Below, piece by piece: positions 54,649 to 63,356 of a stretch of 64,000 nt of DNA (the stretch's first letter is position 1; each line of letters begins with the position of its first letter). Under the pieces are notes generated by a model that saw only the letters and a program-made list of their open reading frames with translations, had not been told where the DNA came from and ran no database searches. Made by a program: the position numbers and the translations under genes. Source of the stretch: Liquorilactobacillus nagelii DSM 13675 (lineage in GTDB: Bacteria; Bacillota; Bacilli; Lactobacillales; Lactobacillaceae); contig NZ_CP049304.1 of the NCBI RefSeq assembly GCF_019444005.1, forward strand, positions 868,001 to 932,000. Reading direction: 5' to 3'.

Positions 54649-55716
54649 TTAGTTCGATCTATTTGATAGGCCCAGTCCGACTGTCTTGGGAACTTCAACA
54701 TAGGTTCCAGTTAATTCGACTGGGGGAGAGATAATGTCTGCCGCATAATAGCGAGTGGATGCTGCAATATCATTTGGCAAAGTGTAGCCTGGTAAGGTTG
54801 CTACTGCCACATTAGCTGCCCGGGCAATTCCGGAATCAAGCATACCGCCACACCAGCAGGCAATTCCATTTGCGGCAGCAAGTTTTTGAATCTGTCTAGC
54901 AATTCCCAAACCACCCACTCGAGCAACTTTAATATTGATAATTCGTCCACTTTTTAACTCAATCATTTTTCGTGTATCATCCAGCGAGGTAACACTCTCA
55001 TCTAAGCAAATACTAGTCTTTAACTGACTTTGTAAATGGGCATGATCCAATAAATCACCTGGCTCTAGTGGCTGTTCGATCATAATTAAATTCAAATCGT
55101 CCAACTTTTGCAATAACGGGGCATCTGCTAAGCGATATGCTGAGTTAGCGTCTGCCATCAACATTGCATCTGGAAACTCATCTCTGACTGCAGCTAAATA
55201 TTCATAATCTTTACCTGGTTTAATTTTCATTTTGATTCGCCGATAACCGATGTTCAAGTAATCTCTAACTGCTTCAACCAGTGTTTGCGGACTAGATTGA
55301 ACCCCGATACTGACTCCTGTTTCAATTTTAGTTTTAGTTCCACCTAATGCAGCAGCTAAACTCAGATGCTGCTGTTGCGCAAACAAATCCCAGAGCGCAC
55401 AGTTAACAGCTGATTTTGACATGTTATTTTTACGAATACCAGCAAAGATTTGATAAATATCATCAGGATGCTGTATCTGCTGACCAACAATTTCTGGCAA
55501 TAATTGTTCCTGCAATAAGGACCAACTACCACTGCAAAATTCTTCATTGTAAAAAGGAATGTCAAAGGCTGATGATTCACCAAAGCCACTATTTCCTTGA
55601 TCATCAATTAACTCTAAAATGATGCATTTTTTATATTGCATCTTAGCAAAACTGGTTTCAAATGGTTTTCGCAACGGCAAATTAATTTGATATAACTTAG
55701 CTTCTTTAATTTTCAA
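54649..55716 (-). CDS. o-Succinylbenzoate synthase/N-acylamino acid racemase family enzyme
   Basis: The 355-residue enolase-superfamily protein has the catalytic KMKIKPG lysines, metal ligands in LMADANSAY, MIEQPL and CLDESVTS, a second lysine in IINIKVARVGG, and CWCGGMLDSGIARAANVAVATLPGYTLPNDI. These match the MenC/N-succinylamino acid racemase group closely. No menaquinone genes are nearby; instead it is in an operon with an MFS carrier and an M20 peptidase, which favours racemisation of N-acylamino acids. Start is TTG after a GGGGG site. Confidence 0.87.
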   Translation of the reverse strand: MKIKEAKLYQINLPLRKPFETSFAKMQYKKCIILELIDDQGNSGFGESSAFDIPFYNEEFCSGSWSLLQEQLLPEIVGQQIQHPDDIYQIFAGIRKNNMSKSAVNCALWDLFAQQQHLSLAAALGGTKTKIETGVSIGVQSSPQTLVEAVRDYLNIGYRRIKMKIKPGKDYEYLAAVRDEFPDAMLMADANSAYRLADAPLLQKLDDLNLIMIEQPLEPGDLLDHAHLQSQLKTSICLDESVTSLDDTRKMIELKSGRIINIKVARVGGLGIARQIQKLAAANGIACWCGGMLDSGIARAANVAVATLPGYTLPNDIAASTRYYAADIISPPVELTGTYVEVPKTVGLGLSNRSN

Positions 55717-55735
55717 TTATTTCATCCCCCTCTGC

Positions 55736-56965
55736 TTAATTATTCTCATCAATTACTCGCTGTTGATTATCACGCAGTTCCTTAGCGTTAAAAGTTAACG
55801 AAACTATAAAGGAAAAGGCGGCACAAACAACTAAGAATAAGAAAGCAGCACTATATGAATTATTAAAATGTTCAATCAACACTCCAATGATGATTGGAGC
55901 CACAAAACCAGCCAATTGGCCACCAAAATTAACAATTCCAACAGCCGATCCATAAGCTTCTCCAGTAACAAGTTGAGCAAAAAAGGCAAAACACCCACTA
56001 AACGCTAAACCTTTAAAGAAGTAGGTCAAAATTTCAAAAACAATAACATAGCTTAAACTGGTTGATTTATACATGCCAAACATAAAGATCGTTGCTAACA
56101 AACAGCTAACTGCAATTAACCATTTTTCTCGGTTTTTAAAAAAATGGACCATCAAATAGCCAGATAAGATAGCTGCCACCCCAGCGCTAATTGATGGCAA
56201 TGGTACCAACCAAGCGATTCCTGCTAAGTTAATCTGCCGTACACGTAATAAATAAGTTGGCATCCAAGAATCTAAACCTTTTGTAATAACGCTTAATCCC
56301 AAAACAACTAAGAAAAATTGCCAAACAACCGGATTAGTTAACGATCTTTTCCAATTGATTTTCTTCTTGGGTTCATTTGCATTCGATTGACGTTGTTTAA
56401 TTGGTCGTAATGTAAAGTAATAAATTAAGACAAATATTAAACCAATAATCCCCATTAAATGAAAAGCAACTCGCCAGCCTAAAGCGGCAATAACTGGTGC
56501 AATAATTAATGGCGCAATTGCTGAACCCGCATAATTAGATGAAATTATTGCTGAAGTTGCCTCAGACCGCTGAGTAAAAGAAAATTCTTCAGCAATTTCT
56601 TTTAAACTGGCTGATGGGAAAGCTCCTTCACCAATTCCAAAAAGAATCCGAATGACTAACAATGATGCTAATGACCAAGCAAATCCCGTCAAAACTGTAA
56701 AAATTGACCACATTAAAATAGCAACCAGGACAGTTAACTTTGAACCAAACTTATCAGCTAACCAACCGCCAGGAATCTGCATTAAGGCATAGCTGAAAAA
56801 AAATGCACTTGAAACGACCCCTAATTGAGTAGCATCTAAATGAAAGTCTGTCCCAATATATGATAATGTGATATTGACAGCTGAACGATCGATAAAACAA
56901 ATAATAAATGCAAAATACAATAATCCGAAAACCAATTTCGGCTTTTTCTGATAACTCTTTTCCAT
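55736..56965 (-). CDS. MFS transporter, anion:cation symporter-like
   Basis: The 409-residue protein has twelve membrane segments and the MFS motif GGWLADKFGSK after helix two, with YFAFIICFIDRSAVNITLSYI in helix one. These features resemble the ACS family that carries organic anions such as hexuronates and phthalate. It lies between the racemase and M20 genes (20 bp and 28 bp gaps), so an N-acylated amino acid or small peptide is a plausible cargo. The ATG follows AGGGGG. Confidence 0.85.
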   Translation of the reverse strand: MEKSYQKKPKLVFGLLYFAFIICFIDRSAVNITLSYIGTDFHLDATQLGVVSSAFFFSYALMQIPGGWLADKFGSKLTVLVAILMWSIFTVLTGFAWSLASLLVIRILFGIGEGAFPSASLKEIAEEFSFTQRSEATSAIISSNYAGSAIAPLIIAPVIAALGWRVAFHLMGIIGLIFVLIYYFTLRPIKQRQSNANEPKKKINWKRSLTNPVVWQFFLVVLGLSVITKGLDSWMPTYLLRVRQINLAGIAWLVPLPSISAGVAAILSGYLMVHFFKNREKWLIAVSCLLATIFMFGMYKSTSLSYVIVFEILTYFFKGLAFSGCFAFFAQLVTGEAYGSAVGIVNFGGQLAGFVAPIIIGVLIEHFNNSYSAAFLFLVVCAAFSFIVSLTFNAKELRDNQQRVIDENN

Positions 56966-56993
56966 ATTAAAATCCCCCTATGTTGTAACAAAC

Positions 56994-58346
56994 TTAAACC
57001 TGATAAATTTTAATTAATTGATAAATAATTTTTATTCCTTGTAAAAAGGCTGTCAAACTAATATTTTCATTGGGTGCATGATTATGTTGATCAAAATTTG
57101 CTAAAGGTATAGTAAAAACCTGAGCTGCTAAATTATCTTGCCAAACATAATTAGGAACAGTTCCTGGCATCACTGGCTCAATAACTGCCTGTGAATCAAT
57201 TTGCCGGATTCCTTGAATAACCTGCCGCTGCAATTCGCTACCCACACCCGCATAATAAGGTGGAATCGCACCCAAGTATTTAATTGTCAAAATTTTATTC
57301 CAAGGTGCTAAAAGCTGTTGAATTGATTTTTGAATTTTAACAACTTTTTGCCCACTAACTAAGCGAAAATCAATACGAACTTTAACTTGACCAGGGATGA
57401 TAGTTTTAATCCCCTGTCCAAAAAAACCACCTTGGATTCCGTTGACGTTAAATGTCGGTTCAAACATTAATTTTCGATAATAGTCAACTTGACTAACTGA
57501 TGAGTTAAAGAAATCTCTTTGTCCTTTACCTGAAATTTTAGGTGATGGTAATTCAGCTAAAAGTGCAAGTTCTGCCGGAGTAAGTGGTTCAATACCCTCA
57601 TAAAAGTGCGGAATTAAAACTCGCTGCTGTTTAAAATCATATAGCTTTCCTAAAAGTTGATGCAAGACCAATACTGGATTCCCAGCAACATTGCCAAAGT
57701 TTCCCGAGTGCAAATCAGTGTCATTTGTCCTGAGCGTAATTTCCACTCCTAATAAACCACGATTTCCTAATCGTAAAACATGTTGTCCGGCAAAATTAAA
57801 AGAACCATCGATTACAAAAACTGTTTCGACATCTTGCAACTGATTACCAGCTAGCTGTTGAACTGTTTGATTCAAATGCGGACTGCCCTTTTCCTCCTCT
57901 CCTTCGATTACCAGCTTAATTGGGCAAGGAAAACTCTGATGTAATTGCTGAAACATATATAACCCAAAAATCACTGCCAACAGTTGTCCCTTGTTATCGC
58001 CTGCACCTCTTCCATAAAGCCGACCATCTTTGAAAGTCAGCTCAAAAGGATCTGTCTGCCATTTATCCAAGTCATCAGCTGCCATTACGTCATAATGCCC
58101 ATAAAATAAAATCGGTTTGTTGTTGCTTTCGAATGAACCAAGTTGACACAAAATAACTGGTGAACCAGCCGTTGACAAAACTTCGATTTGACAATTAAAT
58201 AACTTTTTAAGCAATCGGGTTAAAAAAGCTACTGTCTGCTCGATTTGCGAATCATTTCCACTAGTGCTTTGAAACCTGAGCAACCTTTTAAAAATCGCTA
58301 AAAACTCTTGTTGATTTTGTTGAACAAATTGATCACTGTCGTCCAA
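56994..58346 (-). CDS. M20 family metallopeptidase (dipeptidase/deacylase)
   Basis: The 450-residue enzyme has FYGHYDVM, GRGAGDNKGQ and EGEEEKGSP as zinc-site and catalytic motifs, then TDLHSGNFGNVAGNP in the lid domain and NFDQHNHAPNENI with the last ligand. It resembles carnosinase-type/dipeptidase M20 proteins. As first gene of the operon with an MFS carrier and an N-acylamino acid racemase, it may remove an acyl or aminoacyl group from the racemised compound. Start is TTG after GGGAG. Confidence 0.87.
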   Translation of the reverse strand: MDDSDQFVQQNQQEFLAIFKRLLRFQSTSGNDSQIEQTVAFLTRLLKKLFNCQIEVLSTAGSPVILCQLGSFESNNKPILFYGHYDVMAADDLDKWQTDPFELTFKDGRLYGRGAGDNKGQLLAVIFGLYMFQQLHQSFPCPIKLVIEGEEEKGSPHLNQTVQQLAGNQLQDVETVFVIDGSFNFAGQHVLRLGNRGLLGVEITLRTNDTDLHSGNFGNVAGNPVLVLHQLLGKLYDFKQQRVLIPHFYEGIEPLTPAELALLAELPSPKISGKGQRDFFNSSVSQVDYYRKLMFEPTFNVNGIQGGFFGQGIKTIIPGQVKVRIDFRLVSGQKVVKIQKSIQQLLAPWNKILTIKYLGAIPPYYAGVGSELQRQVIQGIRQIDSQAVIEPVMPGTVPNYVWQDNLAAQVFTIPLANFDQHNHAPNENISLTAFLQGIKIIYQLIKIYQV

Positions 58347-58483
58347 AACATCACTCCCATTTGCTTAGAATTAAATTAAATTGATTTAATTTGTTCTTAA
58401 GTATATTTTAGATTCGTCTAATTGTTAAATACTTTTTTTGTGATATCATATATAGAAAATGTTATGAATAAGGAGAATAAATC

Positions 58484-59353
58484 ATTAGACTATTACAGCT
58501 TAGATATTTTATAATTACTGCTGAATTGCAAAATATCACTCATTCTGCCAAAAAGCTCCATATTTCTCAACCTTCTCTAAGCCGAACAATTATTGAATTA
58601 GAAAAAGAATTAAATTGTAATCTTTTTATTAGAAACAGCCGATCGATTATTTTAAGTGAAAAAGGCAAGCATTTTTATCGCAAGGTTAAAAGTTCGCTTA
58701 ATATTCTCGATACTGCCGTTCAAGAAGTGCAAACCAGTCAAAGTCCTTTTGAAAAAGTTATTTCTTTACGTTGTGAAAAATCATCGCAAATTATTCCTGC
58801 TGTTATGCAAAATTTGAAACAAAGACTCCCTAATGTTGATATTCAACTGGTTCAACGCGGCTTTGAAGATGATTGGCTGGATCACTGCGATTTTGAATTT
58901 TCTACCCAAAAGATCAAGAATAATAAAAATATTTTATTATTAAAAGAAGAAATATTTTTAGCTGTCAGTCTGGAATCGGATTTAGCTACTCACGATTTTG
59001 TCGAACTAACCGACTTAAAAGAGCAAAAAATTATCATGTCTCAGCCTAATCCATTAAGAAGCATTATTGAAAACTTCTTCGCTAAAAACAACATAACTTT
59101 ACGACCACGGTTCGTGACAAGTGATATAACAACTCAACATCAATTAGCTAAAAGCAACTTTGGCGTCTGCTTTGTTCCCCAATACACTTGGTTGTATAGC
59201 AATTTTTCAGATACTATTCTAATGCATCTGGGACCGCAAAAGCTTTTTAGAAATATTTACTTGAGTTTCCCGCCAAGTAAAGCAAACAAAAAATTCCACG
59301 CTCAAGTCATGGAATTAATTATTCGTTATTTTAAGAATATTACAGAAAAATGA
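58484..59353 (+). CDS. LysR family regulator, apparent ATT start
   Basis: From ATT at 58484 the protein is 289 residues and starts (M)RLLQLRYFIITAELQNITHSAKKLHISQPSLSRTI, the normal LysR N-terminus. An in-frame TAA lies only two codons upstream, leaving ATC and ATT as the only early codons; the first TTG (58526) would remove the first helix of the DNA-binding domain. AGGAG ends 8 nt before the ATT. The effector domain occupies about residues 90-289. It is divergent from the M20-MFS-racemase operon and probably regulates it. A sequence error at the start codon is possible. Confidence 0.85.
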   Translation: MRLLQLRYFIITAELQNITHSAKKLHISQPSLSRTIIELEKELNCNLFIRNSRSIILSEKGKHFYRKVKSSLNILDTAVQEVQTSQSPFEKVISLRCEKSSQIIPAVMQNLKQRLPNVDIQLVQRGFEDDWLDHCDFEFSTQKIKNNKNILLLKEEIFLAVSLESDLATHDFVELTDLKEQKIIMSQPNPLRSIIENFFAKNNITLRPRFVTSDITTQHQLAKSNFGVCFVPQYTWLYSNFSDTILMHLGPQKLFRNIYLSFPPSKANKKFHAQVMELIIRYFKNITEK

Positions 59354-59570
59354 TGGTACTGTTAATCCAAAAACATCGAGGCGCGGTCAAGTCGTTGGTT
59401 CGAAAATTTTTGCAGCTTCAAAAGAAGCTCACTTTCTCTTAAAATGATGGAACGATGCTCCACAAGGCTCATTTTCTACATTGAAGAACTTCAAACACTG
59501 GTGGATCGATATTCACCTCCTCAATCAACCTGTTCTAGTTACCCATGGCATAAGAACCTGTTTAGTGAAG

Positions 59571-60176
59571 TTAATTGGTCTTACGGTTAGATTGGTAAAT
59601 TGGTAATAAAACATCGTCAACTAACAATTCTAATTTGTGTTCATTTAAAGGCTGGTTAGTAAAAAGTTGAAATCTTAGCCAGTCAAACGGCAACAATCTA
59701 ATCTCTTTAGGCAGATCTGTTTTTATGATCTCGCCTCTTTTTTTTGCCCGTTTAAGAACATGATCAAGCGCGATAAGATCGATCGCATTTCCCTCGCTGA
59801 TTAATTGTTGAATCGTTGTGTCTTGCTCTTGAATTGCTTTCCCGAGCAGTTCGGTAATTTGAAAGTCTCTAAATGTTTGCATGCTAATAATAAATCGATG
59901 TAGTAGTTGTAATAAATCTTCGCGTAACGAATGTCCAGTTAAAGTTAATTCATCCGTTCGACCTTGATTTTCTGCTTTTATCTTATCTTGAATCGCGGCA
60001 ACTGCTAGAGAAAATGGTGTCTGCCATCGACGATAAATAACTGATTTACTGGTTTTAGCCAAATCTGCCACATCGGTAAAATTTAAACTTGAAAACCCCT
60101 TATTTTTCAGAAGCTGTAAAGCAGCTTGATAAATTGCTTGTTCGAGGTCAGCACCACGACGACGTTTTTGAACCAT
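59571..60176 (-). CDS. TetR family repressor of the divergent efflux pump
   Basis: The 201-residue protein begins MVQKRRRGADLEQAIYQAALQLL and has the helix-turn-helix SSLNFTDVADLAKTSKSVIYRRWQTP at about residues 28-53. A C-terminal TetR_C-like helical domain follows. The ATG at 60176 is chosen for GGAGGAGG upstream; a longer frame to 60257 would read through an operator. It is divergent from a DHA2 pump, and two matching palindromes lie between, one overlapping its own leader. Confidence 0.9.
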   Translation of the reverse strand: MVQKRRRGADLEQAIYQAALQLLKNKGFSSLNFTDVADLAKTSKSVIYRRWQTPFSLAVAAIQDKIKAENQGRTDELTLTGHSLREDLLQLLHRFIISMQTFRDFQITELLGKAIQEQDTTIQQLISEGNAIDLIALDHVLKRAKKRGEIIKTDLPKEIRLLPFDWLRFQLFTNQPLNEHKLELLVDDVLLPIYQSNRKTN

Positions 60177-60192
60177 AATAATTATCCTCCTC

Positions 60193-60219
60193 CAATAAGA
60201 TACCAAAAGTATCTTATTG
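60193..60219. promoter_or_regulatory. TetR operator 1 (proximal to the repressor gene)
   Basis: Perfect 11-bp arms CAATAAGATAC and GTATCTTATTG around CAAAA. It shares the half-site TAAGATAC/GTATCTTA with the second operator at 60260-60280 and sits 16 bp before the repressor start codon. Confidence 0.85.
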
Positions 60220-60259
60220 CTTTTTTTATCTTCAAAGAGTATTATATCAACTATCAAAG

Positions 60260-60280
60260 TAAGATACTAATAGTATCTTA
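60260..60280. promoter_or_regulatory. TetR operator 2 (proximal to the pump gene)
   Basis: Perfect 10-bp arms TAAGATACTA and TAGTATCTTA around a single A, just before the ribosome binding site GGGAGG of the pump gene. A plus-strand promoter candidate TTGCTT (60216-60221)/TATTAT (60240-60245) lies between the two operators. Confidence 0.85.
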
Positions 60281-60297
60281 AACGGGAGGAAACTATA

Positions 60298-61770
60298 ATG
60301 AACAAAAAGATTCCAAAATCTACCATCATCATCGCCTGGGTTGTTGTTTTTGGCGCAATGGCACCATTACTTGATTCAACAATGATCAATATTGCTATTA
60401 ATACGTTGGTTAGTAGCTTTAATAGTTCTGTCACAACAGTTCAATGGACCATTACCTGCTATGTCCTAGCAACTGGAATTGCTGTGCCATTTTCAAGTTG
60501 GTTGTTAAACAAATTTGATGGCAAACATGTGTTTATGTTTAGTGAAGTTTTATTCGGTATCGGATCTATTTTAGCCGCGATTTCACCAAATATTCAATTT
60601 CTAATTGGAGCGCGTTTGATTCAAGGATTTGCTGGTGGTTTAATCATGCCATTACTGACCACCCTTTTGGTTCAAACTGCCGGGGCTGCTGTTATGGGAC
60701 AGATGATGTCGACGGTCGGTTTACCCATGATCTTGGGCCCGTTGATCGGACCAGTCATCGGCGGTGTTATCATCAAGTTTTTGTCTTGGCAGTGGATTTT
60801 TTGGATTAACGTTCCTGTGACCTTGACGTCACTTGGTTTAATTATTTGGAAAATGCCTAATTACCCTGCTCAAAATAAATCCGCCAAATTAGATCTTATT
60901 GGGACATTGCTCTTAATTGGATCCAGTAGCAGTATTATTTATGGCATGGTTAAAGCTGCTCATAAGGCCAACTTTAGCAATTCATCAACACTCACTTTTT
61001 TGGCAATGGGCACCTCACTACTAATTATTTATGTTATTTGGGGCGCAATTCGGGGGGGAAAAGCGGTCATTCCGCTTAATTTGTTTAAACACGGATCTTT
61101 TAATGGATCAATTATTGGCTTGTTTATTGCCGGAACCGTTCTTAATGGTGCCATGCTATTGTTACCACTTCTTTTCCAAAACGTACGTCATATGAGTGTG
61201 TTGATGGCCTCATTGGCTTTGATCCCCCAAGGATTGGGAATGTTGATTTCTCGCCCGCTCACTGGCCAATTGACTGATTCAATTGGTGCAAAATATGTTG
61301 TTATTGTTAGTGCTTTTATTGCTTTTGTTGGGACGATTCCTTTCTACTGGACTACTCAGAGAACATCTTACTGGATTATTGCCGTTGTTCTACTGGTTCG
61401 TGGAATTGGTGCTGGGGGAATTTTAATGCCATTGATGGCCGATTCTTATACCGGAATGAAGAATGATCAAATCCCGAGTGTGACAATTGGTTCCCGAATT
61501 CTGCAAAATATCGGAAGTGCCTTTGGATCATCGTTAGTCACAACGGTCGTAACTGCTTTTTCAGCTTCGCATGTTAAAAGTTTTCGGCATCAATTAAAAA
61601 TGGGCAGCATCAAACCGACATCAGATCAATTGGCTACTTTTATCCATCAACATTTAGTTACTATTCGACTTGAAGCATTTCAACAGGGATTTTTAATGAT
61701 TTCTCTGGCGGTTTTGTTAATCATTTTGCCAGCTCTGTTGCTTTCTAACAAAATAAAATCAAAAGGATAA
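60298..61770 (+). CDS. DHA2 family (EmrB/QacA-type) drug efflux MFS transporter
   Basis: The 490-residue protein has fourteen membrane segments, with PLLDSTMINIAINTL in helix one (motif D1), RLIQGFAGGLIMPL (motif B region) and GLPMILGPLIGPVIGG in helix five (antiporter motif C). It would export hydrophobic or cationic compounds by proton antiport. It is divergent from a TetR gene with two operators between, so it is inducible. Start ATG follows GGGAGG. A small membrane protein gene follows after 61 bp. Confidence 0.92.
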   Translation: MNKKIPKSTIIIAWVVVFGAMAPLLDSTMINIAINTLVSSFNSSVTTVQWTITCYVLATGIAVPFSSWLLNKFDGKHVFMFSEVLFGIGSILAAISPNIQFLIGARLIQGFAGGLIMPLLTTLLVQTAGAAVMGQMMSTVGLPMILGPLIGPVIGGVIIKFLSWQWIFWINVPVTLTSLGLIIWKMPNYPAQNKSAKLDLIGTLLLIGSSSSIIYGMVKAAHKANFSNSSTLTFLAMGTSLLIIYVIWGAIRGGKAVIPLNLFKHGSFNGSIIGLFIAGTVLNGAMLLLPLLFQNVRHMSVLMASLALIPQGLGMLISRPLTGQLTDSIGAKYVVIVSAFIAFVGTIPFYWTTQRTSYWIIAVVLLVRGIGAGGILMPLMADSYTGMKNDQIPSVTIGSRILQNIGSAFGSSLVTTVVTAFSASHVKSFRHQLKMGSIKPTSDQLATFIHQHLVTIRLEAFQQGFLMISLAVLLIILPALLLSNKIKSKG

Positions 61771-61831
61771 GCAGATAACGGTTAACGAACTACTTGAAGG
61801 ATTCAAGAATTTTGTCTGAGGAGAGGCTGAT

Positions 61832-62356
61832 TTGATCATGAAAAATGATATTTTAACAATCATGCGTAACTGGTACATTGCCCTTGGTGTTGTCTTATGG
61901 CTCACGTTCGTTACAATTTTTGTTTCAAAGCGCTACCTCAATAGCTCCCCAGTTAGCTGGGTCAAATTGTATTTAACACCCATTATATTTATTGCTTTTG
62001 GCATTGAAAAAATTGACCATTTTCAACACTTGGCAGCCGCTTTAACAATTTTTTTAGTGATTATTTTGTTAGCCAGTTTCTTGGGTGCCCGACTAGCCTA
62101 TAAACACCAAGCTTTTTTCTCTCAGAATAATCAAATTAAAATGATTGGTGGCAAATACGCGATTAGTTTAATGATTATGAATGTTATCGTGATGTTGCTT
62201 ATTAATTTCCATGGTTGGGTAAATCCACAAAGTTATGCAACTTGGTTATATACATTAACCTATGCAACTACTTCGGCAATTGTTAAAGGATTATTAATTG
62301 GCCAATCAATTAATATGTGGTGGCATTTGAAGTTGTTACCTAAGAAGCATCCTTGA
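61832..62356 (+). CDS. Hypothetical membrane protein, about five helices
   Basis: The 174-residue protein has hydrophobic segments near residues 14-30, 44-56, 68-88, 108-126 and 140-160 and a basic C-terminus (LLPKKHP). I do not recognise a family. It follows the DHA2 pump gene by 61 bp on the same strand with no terminator visible between, so it may be part of the same TetR-controlled transcript. TTG at 61832 has AGGAG 8 nt upstream; ATG at 61838 is an alternative. Confidence 0.65.
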   Translation: MIMKNDILTIMRNWYIALGVVLWLTFVTIFVSKRYLNSSPVSWVKLYLTPIIFIAFGIEKIDHFQHLAAALTIFLVIILLASFLGARLAYKHQAFFSQNNQIKMIGGKYAISLMIMNVIVMLLINFHGWVNPQSYATWLYTLTYATTSAIVKGLLIGQSINMWWHLKLLPKKHP

Positions 62357-62616
62357 ATCTCTGGAACGACGTCAATATTTGAGACACATTTTGTGAGAAA
62401 TTTTTTAAACCAAAACCAGTTCTGCGTCTCAACTAAACATATCAGCTAAGATTATTCGATAATTAATCCAACCTTTTAAGTAAAGAAGATGTAATTTTTT
62501 TAAAATTTGAAGAGCCGAAAATAGATTGTTCAGATAAATCGAAATACTAAAAATTAACTTTTCTTTATGGTATGATAGAAAACGTTGTATTAATTAATTT
62601 TTTGGTGGTGAAAAGA

Positions 62617-63204
62617 TTGAGTGACTGGTCAGAAGTAACTCATAATCATATTCTAGAAAAGAATAACGAATTAACTGAAAGCTTTTTAGAAGATCAGTTA
62701 GGAATTGAATTATTAAACAAAGGAATTTCAGCAGCTGAAATTCAAAAATTTACTGAAGCACTAGTGGGACTTTCGTATGATGACTATGGACGTGTACCTA
62801 AACGCTGGATTAAAGACAGCACAAAAAAAGTGCTTGAAAATAGTTTCCCAAAGAATTTAACATTAACTGCCGAAACAGTTAAGAAAGTTATCCCTGTCTT
62901 AACTAATTACGTTCTTTACTTGGAACAAGTTGGCTATATAAAAAACGGAAAAGCCCTGCAAGACGCAATTCGAAATGCAGAAAGTCAAATGAAGACAGAG
63001 TTTAAGACCGCACAATCAACGCAAAGTGATAAACCAGTTAATCCTGTCGAAGTGTTTATGCCACATGATAATGTTGAATCCCCAAATAGAGAATCTCATG
63101 CCATTCAGCAGCATTCAAGTACCATTCGAAAACATAAAAAAGTAATTAGCCTCATGGAGGTTAAGAAAAGACGTCGTTTATTAAAGCGACGTGGAAGAAA
63201 ATAA
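62617..63204 (+). CDS. Hypothetical protein with basic C-terminal tail
   Basis: The 195-residue soluble protein has a helical domain (about residues 1-125) including YDDYGRVPKRWIKDSTKKVL and VIPVLTNYVLYLEQVGYIKNG, then a polar linker and a strongly basic end (EVKKRRRLLKRRGRK). The tail suggests nucleic-acid or membrane-surface binding. I do not recognise the family. I use the TTG at 62617 after GGTGGTG; GTG at 62608 and an unsupported ATG at 62572 are alternatives. It stands alone and ends at a terminator. Confidence 0.6.
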   Translation: MSDWSEVTHNHILEKNNELTESFLEDQLGIELLNKGISAAEIQKFTEALVGLSYDDYGRVPKRWIKDSTKKVLENSFPKNLTLTAETVKKVIPVLTNYVLYLEQVGYIKNGKALQDAIRNAESQMKTEFKTAQSTQSDKPVNPVEVFMPHDNVESPNRESHAIQQHSSTIRKHKKVISLMEVKKRRRLLKRRGRK

Positions 63205-63212
63205 AACGATAC

Positions 63213-63258
63213 AAAAACCACTTGCTAGTCTTAAATTAGATTAACGAGTGGTTTTTTT
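63213..63258. terminator. Bidirectional terminator between the basic-tail protein and the MFS gene
   Basis: AAAAACCACT (63213-63222) pairs with AGTGGTTTTT (63247-63256) with a long loop, and the right arm runs into TTTTTTT. Confidence 0.8.
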
Positions 63259-63356
63259 GCAATAATATAACATCAGTCCAACTAAAATATTCGATTGAAT
63301 TATTAGCACACGTTTATATGCTTTCCCAACCTAAACTGTAAAATGATCAGTTTATT

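Noticed and set aside
59354..59570. A 73-codon open frame after the LysR gene
   Set aside because: It lacks a start with a binding site, is Ser/Cys-rich and matches nothing I know. The 217-bp segment may be gene debris, but I cannot support a specific origin.
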